Positions 23,263 through 31,925 of a stretch of 64,000 nt of DNA are shown here, one piece after another. Position numbers and translations under genes: made by a program. Every line of letters starts with the position of its first letter. Within the stretch, counting starts at the first letter, position 1. Under the pieces are notes generated by a model that ran no database searches, was not told where the DNA came from, and saw only the letters and a program-made list of their open reading frames with translations. The DNA comes from Streptomyces lanatus (lineage in GTDB: Bacteria > Actinomycetota > Actinomycetes > Streptomycetales > Streptomycetaceae), in assembly GCF_014655715.1 (NCBI RefSeq), contig NZ_BNBM01000010.1, positions 100,800-164,799 of the forward strand, in the 5' to 3' direction.

Positions 23263-23975
23263 GCAAGATCCAGACATTCCGGACCCTGCACCGGAGGCCT
23301 TCCCCCGACGATCCCCTCGTCCTCCCCGGTCCTTGGGACGCGGCCAGTGCGCGGGTGCTGGAGGAAGCCGGGTTCCCGGCGCTCGCCACGCCCAGCGCTG
23401 GGGTGGCCGCGGCGCTGGGGTACGAGGACGGGCGGACGCCGGCCGACGAGATGTTCGCGGCGGTGGCACGGATCGCGCGTGCCGTGGACGTGCCGGTGTC
23501 GGCGGACATCGAGGGCGGCTACGGGCTGGCGCCGAAGGAACTCGTCGAGCGGCTCCTGGAGACGGGGGCCGTGGGCTGCAACCTGGAGGACTCCGAGGCC
23601 GGGGTGCTCACGGATCCGCGCCGTCACGCCGACTGGCTCGCCGAGGTGCGGTACGCGGCCGGGGACCAGCTCTTCGTCAACGCCCGCGTCGACACGTTCG
23701 TCCGCGGCGTCCCCGACCCCGGACGGGCCATCGAGCGGGCCGCGCTGTACGTCGCCGCGGGCGCCGACTGTGTGTACCCGATCGGCGCCCCCGTCGACGT
23801 ACTGCCCCTGCTGCGGTCCGGCATCCAAGGTCCGATCAACATGCACGGCACCGTCACCGGGGACCCCTCGCCCACCGCGCTCGGCGGGCTCGGGGCCACC
23901 CGGATCACGTTCGGGCCGGGACTCCAGCGCAGGGCCACCGAGGCGCTGCGGGAGATCGCCGCCCACCTGAACTAA
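23259..23975 (+). CDS. isocitrate lyase/PEP mutase superfamily protein
   Basis: A 238-aa TIM-barrel protein. The superfamily pattern is clear: LVLPGPWDAASARVLEEAGF, ATPSAGVAAALGYEDG, VPVSADIEGGYG with its metal-binding Asp, NLEDSE, and FVNARVDTF. Members cleave or rearrange C-C or P-C bonds (2-methylisocitrate lyase, oxaloacetase, phosphonopyruvate mutase). The lyase signature KKCGH is absent, so it belongs to the uncharacterised short group common in actinobacteria. It is the last gene of the three-gene operon controlled, probably, by the divergent MocR protein. It ends four bases from a convergent betaine-binding protein gene. Confidence 0.85.
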   Translation: MSKIQTFRTLHRRPSPDDPLVLPGPWDAASARVLEEAGFPALATPSAGVAAALGYEDGRTPADEMFAAVARIARAVDVPVSADIEGGYGLAPKELVERLLETGAVGCNLEDSEAGVLTDPRRHADWLAEVRYAAGDQLFVNARVDTFVRGVPDPGRAIERAALYVAAGADCVYPIGAPVDVLPLLRSGIQGPINMHGTVTGDPSPTALGGLGATRITFGPGLQRRATEALREIAAHLN

Positions 23976-23979
23976 GGGG

Positions 23980-24939
23980 TCACGACAGCCACGCCTTCCA
24001 CGTCGACTCGTGGCTGTCGGCCCACTTCTTCGCGGCCTCCTCCGGCGCCATCCGCTGTTCGGCGATCATCAGGGAGACCTCGTTCTGGTCCTCGGTCGTC
24101 CACTTGAAGTTCTTCAGCAGGGAGGCCGCCTCGCCGCCGCTGCGTGCGAAGTCGGCGTTGAGGTACTTCTGGAGGGGGGTGTGGGGGTAGGCGCAGGCGA
24201 CCTTTTCGGGGTCCGCGTCGCAGCCCTCCTTGTAGGCGGGCAGTTTCACCTCGGTCATGGGGACCTTCTTGAACAGCCACTGCGGCTCGTACCAGTACGT
24301 CAGGAAGGGCTTCTTCTCCTTGGCGAACTGTTTGATCTGCGTGATCTGCGCGGCCTCCGAACCGGCGAACACCACCTGGTAGTCCAGGTCCAGATTGGTC
24401 ACCAGCGCCTTGTCGTTGGTGACGTAGGACGGCGAGCCGTCCATCAGCTGGCCCTTGCCGCCGCTCTCCGCGGTGCGGAGCTGGTCGGCGTACTTGTTGA
24501 GGTTCTTCCAGTCGGTGACGTCGGGGTGGGCCTTGGCGAAGTACGTCGGGACGTACCAGCCGATGTGCCCGGTGACCCCGAGGTCGCCGCCCGCCACGAT
24601 CGTCTTCTTGTCCTTGACGTAGCGCTGCTCCTGGTCGGGGTGGCCCCAGTCCTCCATGATCGCGTCGACCCGGCCCTGGCTGAGCGCGTCCCAGGCGGGG
24701 ATCTCGTCGACCTGGACGGTGTCGACGCGGTAGCCGAGCTCGTGCTCCAGGAGGTACTGGGCGACGGCGACGTTGGCCTGGGCGCCGACCCAGGACTGGA
24801 TGGAGAGCGTCACGGTCTTGGCGCCCTGCGCGTTGGCGAACGGCGAGGACTGCTTGGTCATGTCGGCCGCGCCGCAGCCGGTCAGCAGGGCCAGGGAGGA
24901 CACGCCGGCCACTACAGCGGTGGTGGTGCGGATACGCAT
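23980..24939 (-). CDS. glycine betaine/proline ABC transporter substrate-binding lipoprotein
   Basis: A 319-aa binding protein of the OpuAC/ProX type. A signal peptide ends in the lipobox LLTGC (cysteine about residue 22), so it is membrane-tethered outside. The mature part has VTLSIQSWVGAQANVAVAQY, AIMEDWGHPDQ, GHIGWYVPTYF and FLTYWYEPQWLF, rich in the tryptophans and tyrosines that form the cation-binding box for quaternary ammonium groups. It is the last gene of the betaine operon, one base after the permease stop. With the choline oxidase and betaine aldehyde dehydrogenase genes upstream it supplies osmoprotectant by import and by synthesis. Confidence 0.93.
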   Translation of the reverse strand: MRIRTTTAVVAGVSSLALLTGCGAADMTKQSSPFANAQGAKTVTLSIQSWVGAQANVAVAQYLLEHELGYRVDTVQVDEIPAWDALSQGRVDAIMEDWGHPDQEQRYVKDKKTIVAGGDLGVTGHIGWYVPTYFAKAHPDVTDWKNLNKYADQLRTAESGGKGQLMDGSPSYVTNDKALVTNLDLDYQVVFAGSEAAQITQIKQFAKEKKPFLTYWYEPQWLFKKVPMTEVKLPAYKEGCDADPEKVACAYPHTPLQKYLNADFARSGGEAASLLKNFKWTTEDQNEVSLMIAEQRMAPEEAAKKWADSHESTWKAWLS

Positions 24940-24940
24940 G

Positions 24941-26890
24941 TCACGCTCCCTTCTTCGTACGGCGTTCCGTCGGCTGCGTCACCCGGTCCAGCATCAGGCC
25001 GAGGCAGACGATCGCGGCACCCGCGACCAGACCGGTGGCCAGGTCGCCGCGCGCGAGGCCGGCGACGACGTCGTAGCCGAGCGCGCCACCGCCGACCAGG
25101 CCGCCGATGATGACGACGGCGAGGACCAGGACGACGCCCTGGTTGACGGCGAGCAGCAACGCCGGGCGGGCGAGCGGGAGTTGGACCTGCCGCAGCTGCT
25201 GGAAGGGGGTCGCGCCGAGCGAGCGGGACGACTCCAGGGCCGCCGGGTCGACCTGGCGCAGGCCCTGGGTGGTGATGCGGACGACGGCGGGCAGGGCGTA
25301 GACCACGGCTGCCGCGGCGGCCGGGGCACGGCCGACGCCGAACAGCGCCACGACCGGGATGAGGTACACGAACTGCGGCATCGTCTGGAAGACGTCCAGG
25401 ACGGGGCGGAGCAGGCGTTCGACGCGGTCGCTGCGCGCGGCGGCGATGCCCGTCGCGAAGCCCAGGACCAGGGTGACGGCGACGGCCGCCAGGACCTGGG
25501 AGAGGGTGTCGAGGGACGGCTTCCAGACACCGAGTACGCCGATCGCCGCCATCGCCAGTACGGCGGTCAGGGCCGTGCGCCAGGTGCCGATCAGCCACGC
25601 CAGGGTGGCCACGATCAGCAGCACCGACCACCAGGGCAGCCACTGCAGGCCGTCGCGCAGGGGGTCGAGGACCCAGGTGGTGAAGTGGCCCGCCCAGTCG
25701 GCGGTGCCGCCCACGACGGGGACGCCGGAGTAGAGGTGGTCGGTCATCCAGTCGACGCCGCGGTTGACCGGCTCGGCGAAGTTCACGGTCCAGGCGTCGG
25801 GCCAGTCGAGGCGGCCCGCGAGACGTCCGGCGACGGCCACGGCGACGGTGCCGCCGAGGGCGTACAGCCACAGCGTCCGGTTGTTCGGCTGCGGTTCCTC
25901 GCCGAGCTTCTCCCCCGCCGCGCCGGTCACCCGGTCCAGTACGACGGCGAGCAGCACGATCGGGATGCCGGCCGCGAGGGCCGCGCCGACGTCGACCGAG
26001 GCGAGCGCCTGGTAGACGCGGTCACCGAGGCCGCCGGCGCCGATGACCGACGCGATCACGGCCATGGACAGCGCCATCATGATCGTCTGGTTGAGGCCGA
26101 GGAGGAGTTCCTTGCGGGCCAGCGGGATACGGGCGGTCAGCAGGCGCTGCCGTGCCGTGGTGCCGAGCGACTCGACGGCCTCCAGCACCTCCTTGTCGGC
26201 GCCGCGCAGTCCGAGGGCGGTGAGGCGGGCCATCGGCGGGGCGGCGTAGACGACGGTGGCGAGGACGGCCGCGGGCACGCCGATGCCGAAGACCAGCACG
26301 ACGGGCAGCAGGTAGGCGAAGGCCGGGAGCACCTGCATGGTGTCGAGTACGGGGCGCAGTATCCGGTCCATACGGTCGGACAGGCCGGCGGCGAGACCCA
26401 GCAGGGCGCCGACGACGACCGAGGCGAGCACCGCCACGACCATGAGCGCGAGGGTCTGCATCGTCGGCACCCACATGCCGAGGAGCCCGCAGGCGAGGAA
26501 CGCGACGCCGGTACCGGCGGCCAGTCTCCAGCCCGCGACGCGCCAGGCGACCAGGGACGCGGCGGCGGTGACGCCCGCCCATCCGGCCGCGAGCAGCACC
26601 AGGTACACGGCGCGTACGCAGAGCACGACCGCGTTGCTGATGTGCCCGAAGAAGTACAGGAACAGCGGGTGGCTGTCGCGGTTGTCGATGATCCAGTCGC
26701 TGACCTTGGTCAGCGGCTCGGAGACGTCGACGGTGAGGGCGCCCGGCCAGGTGCCGCTGGCCCAGTGGGCGTCGGCCAGGGGGACGAGGATCGCGGCGAA
26801 CAGGGCGAGCGCAAGGAGCTTGCGCGCGCCCGGGCGTTTGAGGAAGCCGGGCACGACCGTGCGCGGGGCGGCAGCGGTGACGGTGGCCAT
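24941..26890 (-). CDS. glycine betaine ABC transporter permease, duplicated/fused
   Basis: A 649-aa permease that contains two copies of the ProW/OpuAB domain in one chain. The first EAA-type region includes EVLEAVESLGTTARQRLLTA and the second AALESSRSLGATPFQQLRQV; each is preceded by similar blocks (RMDRILRPVLDTMQVLPAFA and DRVERLLRPVLDVFQTMPQF). A half-transporter normally pairs two identical 280-aa subunits, so here a single polypeptide may supply the whole membrane channel. The start ATG 26890 lies in a TGATG overlap with the ATPase stop; GTG 26893 is also possible. Confidence 0.9.
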   Translation of the reverse strand: MATVTAAAPRTVVPGFLKRPGARKLLALALFAAILVPLADAHWASGTWPGALTVDVSEPLTKVSDWIIDNRDSHPLFLYFFGHISNAVVLCVRAVYLVLLAAGWAGVTAAASLVAWRVAGWRLAAGTGVAFLACGLLGMWVPTMQTLALMVVAVLASVVVGALLGLAAGLSDRMDRILRPVLDTMQVLPAFAYLLPVVLVFGIGVPAAVLATVVYAAPPMARLTALGLRGADKEVLEAVESLGTTARQRLLTARIPLARKELLLGLNQTIMMALSMAVIASVIGAGGLGDRVYQALASVDVGAALAAGIPIVLLAVVLDRVTGAAGEKLGEEPQPNNRTLWLYALGGTVAVAVAGRLAGRLDWPDAWTVNFAEPVNRGVDWMTDHLYSGVPVVGGTADWAGHFTTWVLDPLRDGLQWLPWWSVLLIVATLAWLIGTWRTALTAVLAMAAIGVLGVWKPSLDTLSQVLAAVAVTLVLGFATGIAAARSDRVERLLRPVLDVFQTMPQFVYLIPVVALFGVGRAPAAAAAVVYALPAVVRITTQGLRQVDPAALESSRSLGATPFQQLRQVQLPLARPALLLAVNQGVVLVLAVVIIGGLVGGGALGYDVVAGLARGDLATGLVAGAAIVCLGLMLDRVTQPTERRTKKGA

Positions 26891-28005
26891 CACACGACCT
26901 CCTTGGCCTGCTCCGTCCCCGCTGCGACGGGCCGCTCCGTCCCCGCCACGACGCCGATGAGCCGCTCGTGGTCGACCACGCCCAGGCAGCGTCCGTTCTC
27001 CATGACCCGGGCCGGGGCACCACTGCGCGCCACCGCCTCGATGGCCTCGGAGACGGTCGCCTCCGGCGCCAGCGCCGGCCCGCTGCCCGCCTCGTCGGCC
27101 GACGCGGTGCGCATGGCCGTACGGACGGTGAGGACCTGTTCGCGGGGGACGTCGCGGACGAACTCGCGGACGTAGTCGTCGGCCGGGGAGCCGACGATCT
27201 CCTCGGGGGTGCCGAGCTGGACGACGGCGCCGTCGCGCATCAGGGCGATACGGTCGCCGAGCTTCAGCGCCTCGCTGAGGTCATGGGTGATGAAGACCAT
27301 CGTGCGGCCCTCCTCGTGGTGCAGGCGCACGACCTCCTCCTGCATGTCCCGCCGGATCAGCGGGTCGAGCGCGCTGAACGGCTCGTCGAAGAGGAGGACC
27401 TCCGGGTCCACCGCCAGGGCGCGGGCCAGGCCGACGCGCTGGCGCTGGCCGCCGGAGAGCTGGCCCGGCCTGCGGTGCTCCATGCCCTCCAGGCCGACCT
27501 TGGCCACCACTTCGGCGGCCCGCTCACGGCGCTCCGCCTTGCCGACGCCCTGGATCTCCAGGCCGTACGCCACGTTGTCGAGGACCGTGCGGTGCGGGAG
27601 CAGGCCGAAGTGCTGGAAGACCATCGCGGCGCGGTGCCGGCGCAGTTCGCGCAGCCGGGTCTTGTCCATGGCGCGGACGTCCTCGCCGTCGATGGCGATG
27701 GTGCCGGCGGTCGGCTCGATGAGGCGGGTCAGACAGCGGACCAGGGTGGACTTGCCCGAGCCGGACAGGCCCATCACCACGAAGACCTCGCCCTTGCGGA
27801 CGTCGAAGGAGACGTCGCGGACGGCGGCCGTGCAGCCGGTGCGCTCACGCAGCCCGGCGGGGTCGAGGGCGGCCAGGTCCGGGTCGGCGGGGACGGTGTG
27901 CGCCTTGGGGCCGAAGACCTTCCACAGGTTCTCGACGGAGAAGACCGGGTTCTCGGTCGGCGGCTTGCGGGTCTCAGGGGTCGCGGTGCTGGTCGTCGTG
28001 CTCAT
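26890..28005 (-). CDS. glycine betaine/proline ABC transporter ATP-binding protein
   Basis: A 371-aa ATPase of the ProV/OpuAA group. Walker A GLSGSGKST (79-87), signature LSGGQ (183-187) and Walker B LLFDEP (204-209) are intact. The insertion before the first strand (GPKAHTVPADPDLAALDPAG) and the C-terminal CBS-like region (about 260-371) are typical of ProV; in OpuA the CBS domains sense ionic strength and gate transport. The ATG 28005 overlaps the choline oxidase stop (TGATG) and follows GGAGGTGAGG. It probably energises the duplicated permease encoded immediately downstream. Confidence 0.94.
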   Translation of the reverse strand: MSTTTSTATPETRKPPTENPVFSVENLWKVFGPKAHTVPADPDLAALDPAGLRERTGCTAAVRDVSFDVRKGEVFVVMGLSGSGKSTLVRCLTRLIEPTAGTIAIDGEDVRAMDKTRLRELRRHRAAMVFQHFGLLPHRTVLDNVAYGLEIQGVGKAERRERAAEVVAKVGLEGMEHRRPGQLSGGQRQRVGLARALAVDPEVLLFDEPFSALDPLIRRDMQEEVVRLHHEEGRTMVFITHDLSEALKLGDRIALMRDGAVVQLGTPEEIVGSPADDYVREFVRDVPREQVLTVRTAMRTASADEAGSGPALAPEATVSEAIEAVARSGAPARVMENGRCLGVVDHERLIGVVAGTERPVAAGTEQAKEVV

Positions 28006-29534
28006 CACGCCTCACCTCCAATAAGGTCGACGGCCTTCTCACCGACCATGAGCACCCCGATCATCGGGTTCACGGCGGTCATCGTCGGGAAGACGGAGGC
28101 GTCGGCGATGCGAATTCCTTGCAGGCCGCGGATCCGCAGCTGCGGGTCCACCACGGCCAGTTCGTCGTCGGCGGCACCCATACGGCAGGTGCCCGCCGGG
28201 TGGTACACGGTGTGCGCGACCTTGCGCGCGTACTCGCCGAGCTCCTCGTCACCGGTGACTTCGGGGCCGGGGCACACCTCGCGCTTGAGCCAGCCCGCGA
28301 GCGGTTCGGCCTTGGCGATCTCGCGGGCGATGCGGATGCCGTCGACGAGGGTGCGGCCGTCGTAGTCGTCCTCGTCGGTGAAGTAGCGGAAGTCCAGCGC
28401 CGGCTTCACGGACGGGTCGGCGCTGGTCAGGTACAGCCGGCCGCGGCTCTTCGGCTTGGGGATGTTCGGGGTCATGGAGACGCCGAACTCCGGGCGTTCG
28501 TAGCCCAGTCGCTCCGGATTGTCCGTGAAGGGGATCTGGTAGAAGTGGAACATCAGGTCCGGGCCCTGGTGTTCGGGGTCCCGGCGCACGAAGAGACCGG
28601 CGTCCGAGTCCATCGCGGAGTTGTCGGGGATCGGGCCGTCGGTCTCCCAGACGATCACCGACTCGGGGTGGTCGAGGAGGTTCTCGCCGACGCCCGGCAG
28701 ATCGTGCACGACCGGGATGCCGAGGGCCTCCAGGTCGGCCTTGGGACCGACGCCGGAGTGCATCAGCAGGCGGGGCGAGTCGACGGCGCCCGCGCACAGG
28801 ACGACCTCGCGCCGGGCGCGGATCAGGATCTCCTCGCCGTCCTTGGTGCGCACGTGCACGCCCTCGGCGCGGGTGCCGTTCAGCTCCAGCCGGTACGCCC
28901 AGGTCTCCAGCAGGATCGTGAGGTTCTCGCGCTCGTCCATCACGGGGTGCAGATACGCCACCGACGCCGAGGAGCGCTTGTTGTTCTCGGGGTGGTAGGC
29001 GAGGTCGAAGAAGCCGACGCCCTCGGTGAAGGGCTGCTTGTTGAAGCCGTCGACGCGCGGGACGTCGAGCGCCTCCTGCGCGGCGTCGACGAAGTCGCGG
29101 GCGATGGCGTTCCGGTCCTTCTCGTCGACCGGGACGATGTTGTTCTTCAGGCGTGCGTAATACGCCTCCATCGGCACCGGGCCCCAGCCCTTGGCGCCCG
29201 CGTCCTCCCACTCGTCCCAGTCGGACGGCAGCGGCTTGAAGGCGATGAGCGTGTTGTGGCTCGAACACCCGCCGAGGACCCGGGCGCGGCTGTGCCGGAT
29301 GTGGGAGTTGCCGCGGGGCTGTTCGGTGGTCGGGTAGTCGTAGTCCAGCTCGCCGCCGAGCAGGCCCATCCAGCGGCGCAGGGTGAGGACGTCGTCGCGT
29401 CCGACGTCGCTGGGGCCGCCCTCGATGACGGCGACCGTGGTGTCGGGGTTCTCCGTCAGCCGGGAGGCGATGACGGAGCCCGCGGTGCCGCCGCCGATGA
29501 CGACGTAGTCGTAGACAGGGGGGTTCTGGGACAT
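28005..29534 (-). CDS. choline oxidase/dehydrogenase (GMC oxidoreductase)
   Basis: A 509-aa GMC flavoenzyme. The FAD dinucleotide fold is at 10-24 (YVVIGGGTAGSVIAS). The signature RVLGGCSSHN (85-94) places a histidine at 93, the position that is covalently bonded to FAD in Arthrobacter choline oxidase. The C-terminal catalytic His and Asn are in VYHPAGTCRMG and AVNPMIG. It should oxidise choline to betaine aldehyde and possibly on to glycine betaine. The ATG at 29534 is the family start. The aldehyde dehydrogenase gene is 50 bases upstream and the transporter genes directly downstream, forming one five-gene operon. Confidence 0.9.
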   Translation of the reverse strand: MSQNPPVYDYVVIGGGTAGSVIASRLTENPDTTVAVIEGGPSDVGRDDVLTLRRWMGLLGGELDYDYPTTEQPRGNSHIRHSRARVLGGCSSHNTLIAFKPLPSDWDEWEDAGAKGWGPVPMEAYYARLKNNIVPVDEKDRNAIARDFVDAAQEALDVPRVDGFNKQPFTEGVGFFDLAYHPENNKRSSASVAYLHPVMDERENLTILLETWAYRLELNGTRAEGVHVRTKDGEEILIRARREVVLCAGAVDSPRLLMHSGVGPKADLEALGIPVVHDLPGVGENLLDHPESVIVWETDGPIPDNSAMDSDAGLFVRRDPEHQGPDLMFHFYQIPFTDNPERLGYERPEFGVSMTPNIPKPKSRGRLYLTSADPSVKPALDFRYFTDEDDYDGRTLVDGIRIAREIAKAEPLAGWLKREVCPGPEVTGDEELGEYARKVAHTVYHPAGTCRMGAADDELAVVDPQLRIRGLQGIRIADASVFPTMTAVNPMIGVLMVGEKAVDLIGGEA

Positions 29535-29584
29535 GGGGAGGTACTCCAGGGAAAGTCTTGCGAGAGAGGGGCTGGGGAGCCGGA

Positions 29585-31111
29585 TCAGCCGGTGAACCAG
29601 CGCACCGGCTTCGGTGCGAGGTTCTGGTAGACGTGCTTGGCCTCGCGGTATTCGGCGAGGCCGGCGGGCCCGAGTTCGCGGCCCACGCCGCTCTTGCCGA
29701 AGCCGCCCCACTCCGCCTGGGGGAGGTAGGGGTGGAAGTCGTTGATCCAGACGGTGCCGTGCCGCAGCCGGCCGGCGACGCGGCGGGCGCGGCCCGCGTC
29801 GGCGGTCCAGACGGCGCCTGCGAGGCCGTACTCGGTGTCGTTGGCGAGGGCGATCGCCTCGTCCTCGGTGCGGAAGGTCTCGACGGTGAGGACCGGCCCG
29901 AAGACCTCTTCCCGTACGACGCGCATCTCGCGGTGGCAGTGGTCGAGGACCGTCGGCTCGTAGAAGTAGCCGGTGGCGGGCCGGGTGCGGTCGGCCTCGG
30001 GGCGCTTGCCGCCGGAGCGCAGCACCGCGCCCTCCTTGAGCGCGGACTCGACGTACGCCTCGACCTTGGCGCGCTGCTGCTCGGAGACGAGCGGCCCGCA
30101 TTCGACGCCGTCCTCGGTGCCGCGGCCCAGGCTGATGCGGGAGGCCCGGCGCGACAGTTCGGCGACGAAACGGTCCCTGACCGACTCCTCGATGATCAGG
30201 CGGCCGCCCGCCGAGCAGACCTGCCCGCTGTGGATGAAGGCGGCGTTGAGGGCCTGGTCGACGGCGGTGTCGAAGGCCTCGTCGGTGGCGCAGGCGTCGG
30301 CGAAGACGACGTTGGGGTTCTTGCCGCCGAGTTCGAGGGCGACCTTCTTCACGGTGGGCGCGGCGGCCTGGGCGACCTTGGTGCCGCTGATCAGACCGCC
30401 GGTGAAGGAGACGAGGTCGACGTCGGGGTGCTCGGAGAGACGGGCGCCCACGGAGTGGCCGGGGCCGGTGACGATATTGGCGACGCCGGCCGGCAGGCCC
30501 GCCTCGACGAGCAGGTCGATGAGCGCGATGGTCGTCAGCGGGGTGATCTCGCTGGGCTTGACGACGAAGGTGTTGCCGGCGGCGAGCGCGGGCGCGATCT
30601 TCCAACTGGCCTGGAGGAGGGGGTAGTTCCAGGGGGTGATCAGCGCGCACACGCCGACCGGCTCATGGACGACGACGCTGTGGATGTCGGTCGACCCGGC
30701 ATCGACGACCCGGCCCGGGGCCTCGGCGGCGACGAGGTCGGCGAAGTAGCGGAAGGCGTCGGCGACGCAGTCGATGTCGACGCGGCCCTCTTCGAGGGTC
30801 TTGCCTGCGTCGCGGCTCTCCAGCAGGCCGAGTTCCTCGCGGTCGCGCACCAGCAGATCGGCGACACGGCGCAGCAGGGCGGCGCGCTCGGCGACGGGGG
30901 TGCGGGGCCACTCGCCCTGGCCGCCGTCGAAGGCACGGCGGGCGGCCTCGACGGCCAGATCGGTGTCCTTCTCGTCACCCTCGGCGACCACGACGAACGG
31001 CGCCGCGTCCGCGGGGTCGAGGATTTCACGCGTCGCGCCGGAGACGGCCGCCCGCCATTCCCCTCCCACGTGGATGGTGCCGCGCGCCTTGAGTTCCGTA
31101 CTTTCCGCCAT
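29585..31111 (-). CDS. betB: betaine aldehyde dehydrogenase
   Basis: A 508-aa NAD-linked aldehyde dehydrogenase. Catalytic glutamate 260 (VALELGGKNP) and cysteine 299 (HSGQVCSAGG) are present, as are PWNYPLLQASWKIAPALAAG and FTGGLISG. It would convert betaine aldehyde to glycine betaine. It is the first gene of the betaine operon; the 176-base region upstream carries a nested palindrome. General ALDH similarity makes exact substrate less certain than the class, but the next gene (choline oxidase) supports it. Confidence 0.9.
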   Translation of the reverse strand: MAESTELKARGTIHVGGEWRAAVSGATREILDPADAAPFVVVAEGDEKDTDLAVEAARRAFDGGQGEWPRTPVAERAALLRRVADLLVRDREELGLLESRDAGKTLEEGRVDIDCVADAFRYFADLVAAEAPGRVVDAGSTDIHSVVVHEPVGVCALITPWNYPLLQASWKIAPALAAGNTFVVKPSEITPLTTIALIDLLVEAGLPAGVANIVTGPGHSVGARLSEHPDVDLVSFTGGLISGTKVAQAAAPTVKKVALELGGKNPNVVFADACATDEAFDTAVDQALNAAFIHSGQVCSAGGRLIIEESVRDRFVAELSRRASRISLGRGTEDGVECGPLVSEQQRAKVEAYVESALKEGAVLRSGGKRPEADRTRPATGYFYEPTVLDHCHREMRVVREEVFGPVLTVETFRTEDEAIALANDTEYGLAGAVWTADAGRARRVAGRLRHGTVWINDFHPYLPQAEWGGFGKSGVGRELGPAGLAEYREAKHVYQNLAPKPVRWFTG

Positions 31112-31142
31112 GATCGGTGTTGCCTTCCGTTCCTGTTCAGAG

Positions 31143-31172
31143 CCCCTGTGTCACACGTGTGTCACCCAGGGG
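31143..31172. promoter_or_regulatory. nested palindrome upstream of the betaine operon
   Basis: CCCCTG (31143-31148) pairs with CAGGGG (31167-31172), and between them lies the perfect ten-base palindrome CACACGTGTG (31152-31161). It sits 32-61 bases before the betB start. Either an operator for a betaine regulator or a leader hairpin; the nested form favours protein binding. Confidence 0.5.
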
Positions 31173-31287
31173 ACCGAGTGCGCCTGCCCCCGGCCTGCGG
31201 ATGCATGCGCGATCCATGGCCGAAAGTGGGCTGTGTCACTGAACATGCGAACAAACCGGACGGAACGGTCACGACTACGGGGAGGGA

Positions 31288-31857
31288 TCAGGGGGTTCGG
31301 AAATCGGCCGGCGGATCCTCGCCCACCCGGCCGTCGATGGACTCGCGGATCAGGTCGGCCTGCCCGGCATGGCGGGCGTACTCCTCCACGAGGTCGATCA
31401 GGACGCGCCGCACACTGGGCGTCCGGCCATCGGGCCAGGTCAGGCGGACGGGCTGGTCCACACCTCCCTCGGACAGCGCCTTCCGCAGATTCGCCCGGGA
31501 GCGGGCCACGGACTCCTTCCACTGTGCGTACAACTGCTCCGGCTCGTTCCCCGCAACCGACCGCCACTCCCAGTCGGGGTCGGCATCCCAGTCCACCACG
31601 TCCCACGGCGGCGGCAACTCAAACCCGAGCAGCCGCCGGGTGAGGTACTCGTCCTCGACGAGGGCCAGATGGTTGAGCAGGCCGCCGAGCGTGAGCGCGG
31701 ACGGCGCGAGCCGCGCGCCCAGGCCCACCGCGTCCAGCCCCTCGCACTTCCAGGCGAAGATCCTGCGCTGCCGCTCCAGCGAGCCGACGAGGGTGTCGAC
31801 CTCGCTGCCCGCGACGGGTGGCTCGGTGGGGACCGGCTCTTCGATGTCGTCAGTCAT
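31288..31857 (-). CDS. DinB family protein (DUF664-type)
   Basis: A 189-aa protein with the DinB four-helix pattern: LAPSALTLGGLLNHLALVED, with a histidine in the second helix, a central histidine-poor stretch and YARHAGQADLIRESIDG at the end, whose histidine completes the usual His3 metal site. Relatives include mycothiol-dependent enzymes, so a thiol-related or hydrolase role is possible; no function is assigned. The ATG follows no clear ribosome site. It is divergent from the WYL regulator (68 bases between starts). Confidence 0.8.
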   Translation of the reverse strand: MTDDIEEPVPTEPPVAGSEVDTLVGSLERQRRIFAWKCEGLDAVGLGARLAPSALTLGGLLNHLALVEDEYLTRRLLGFELPPPWDVVDWDADPDWEWRSVAGNEPEQLYAQWKESVARSRANLRKALSEGGVDQPVRLTWPDGRTPSVRRVLIDLVEEYARHAGQADLIRESIDGRVGEDPPADFRTP

Positions 31858-31925
31858 GGCGGCAGACTAGGAACCATTCCGGTCGATCTGCTTCCGGAAT
31901 ACGGAGCCGAAGGTGCGGTGCGTCC

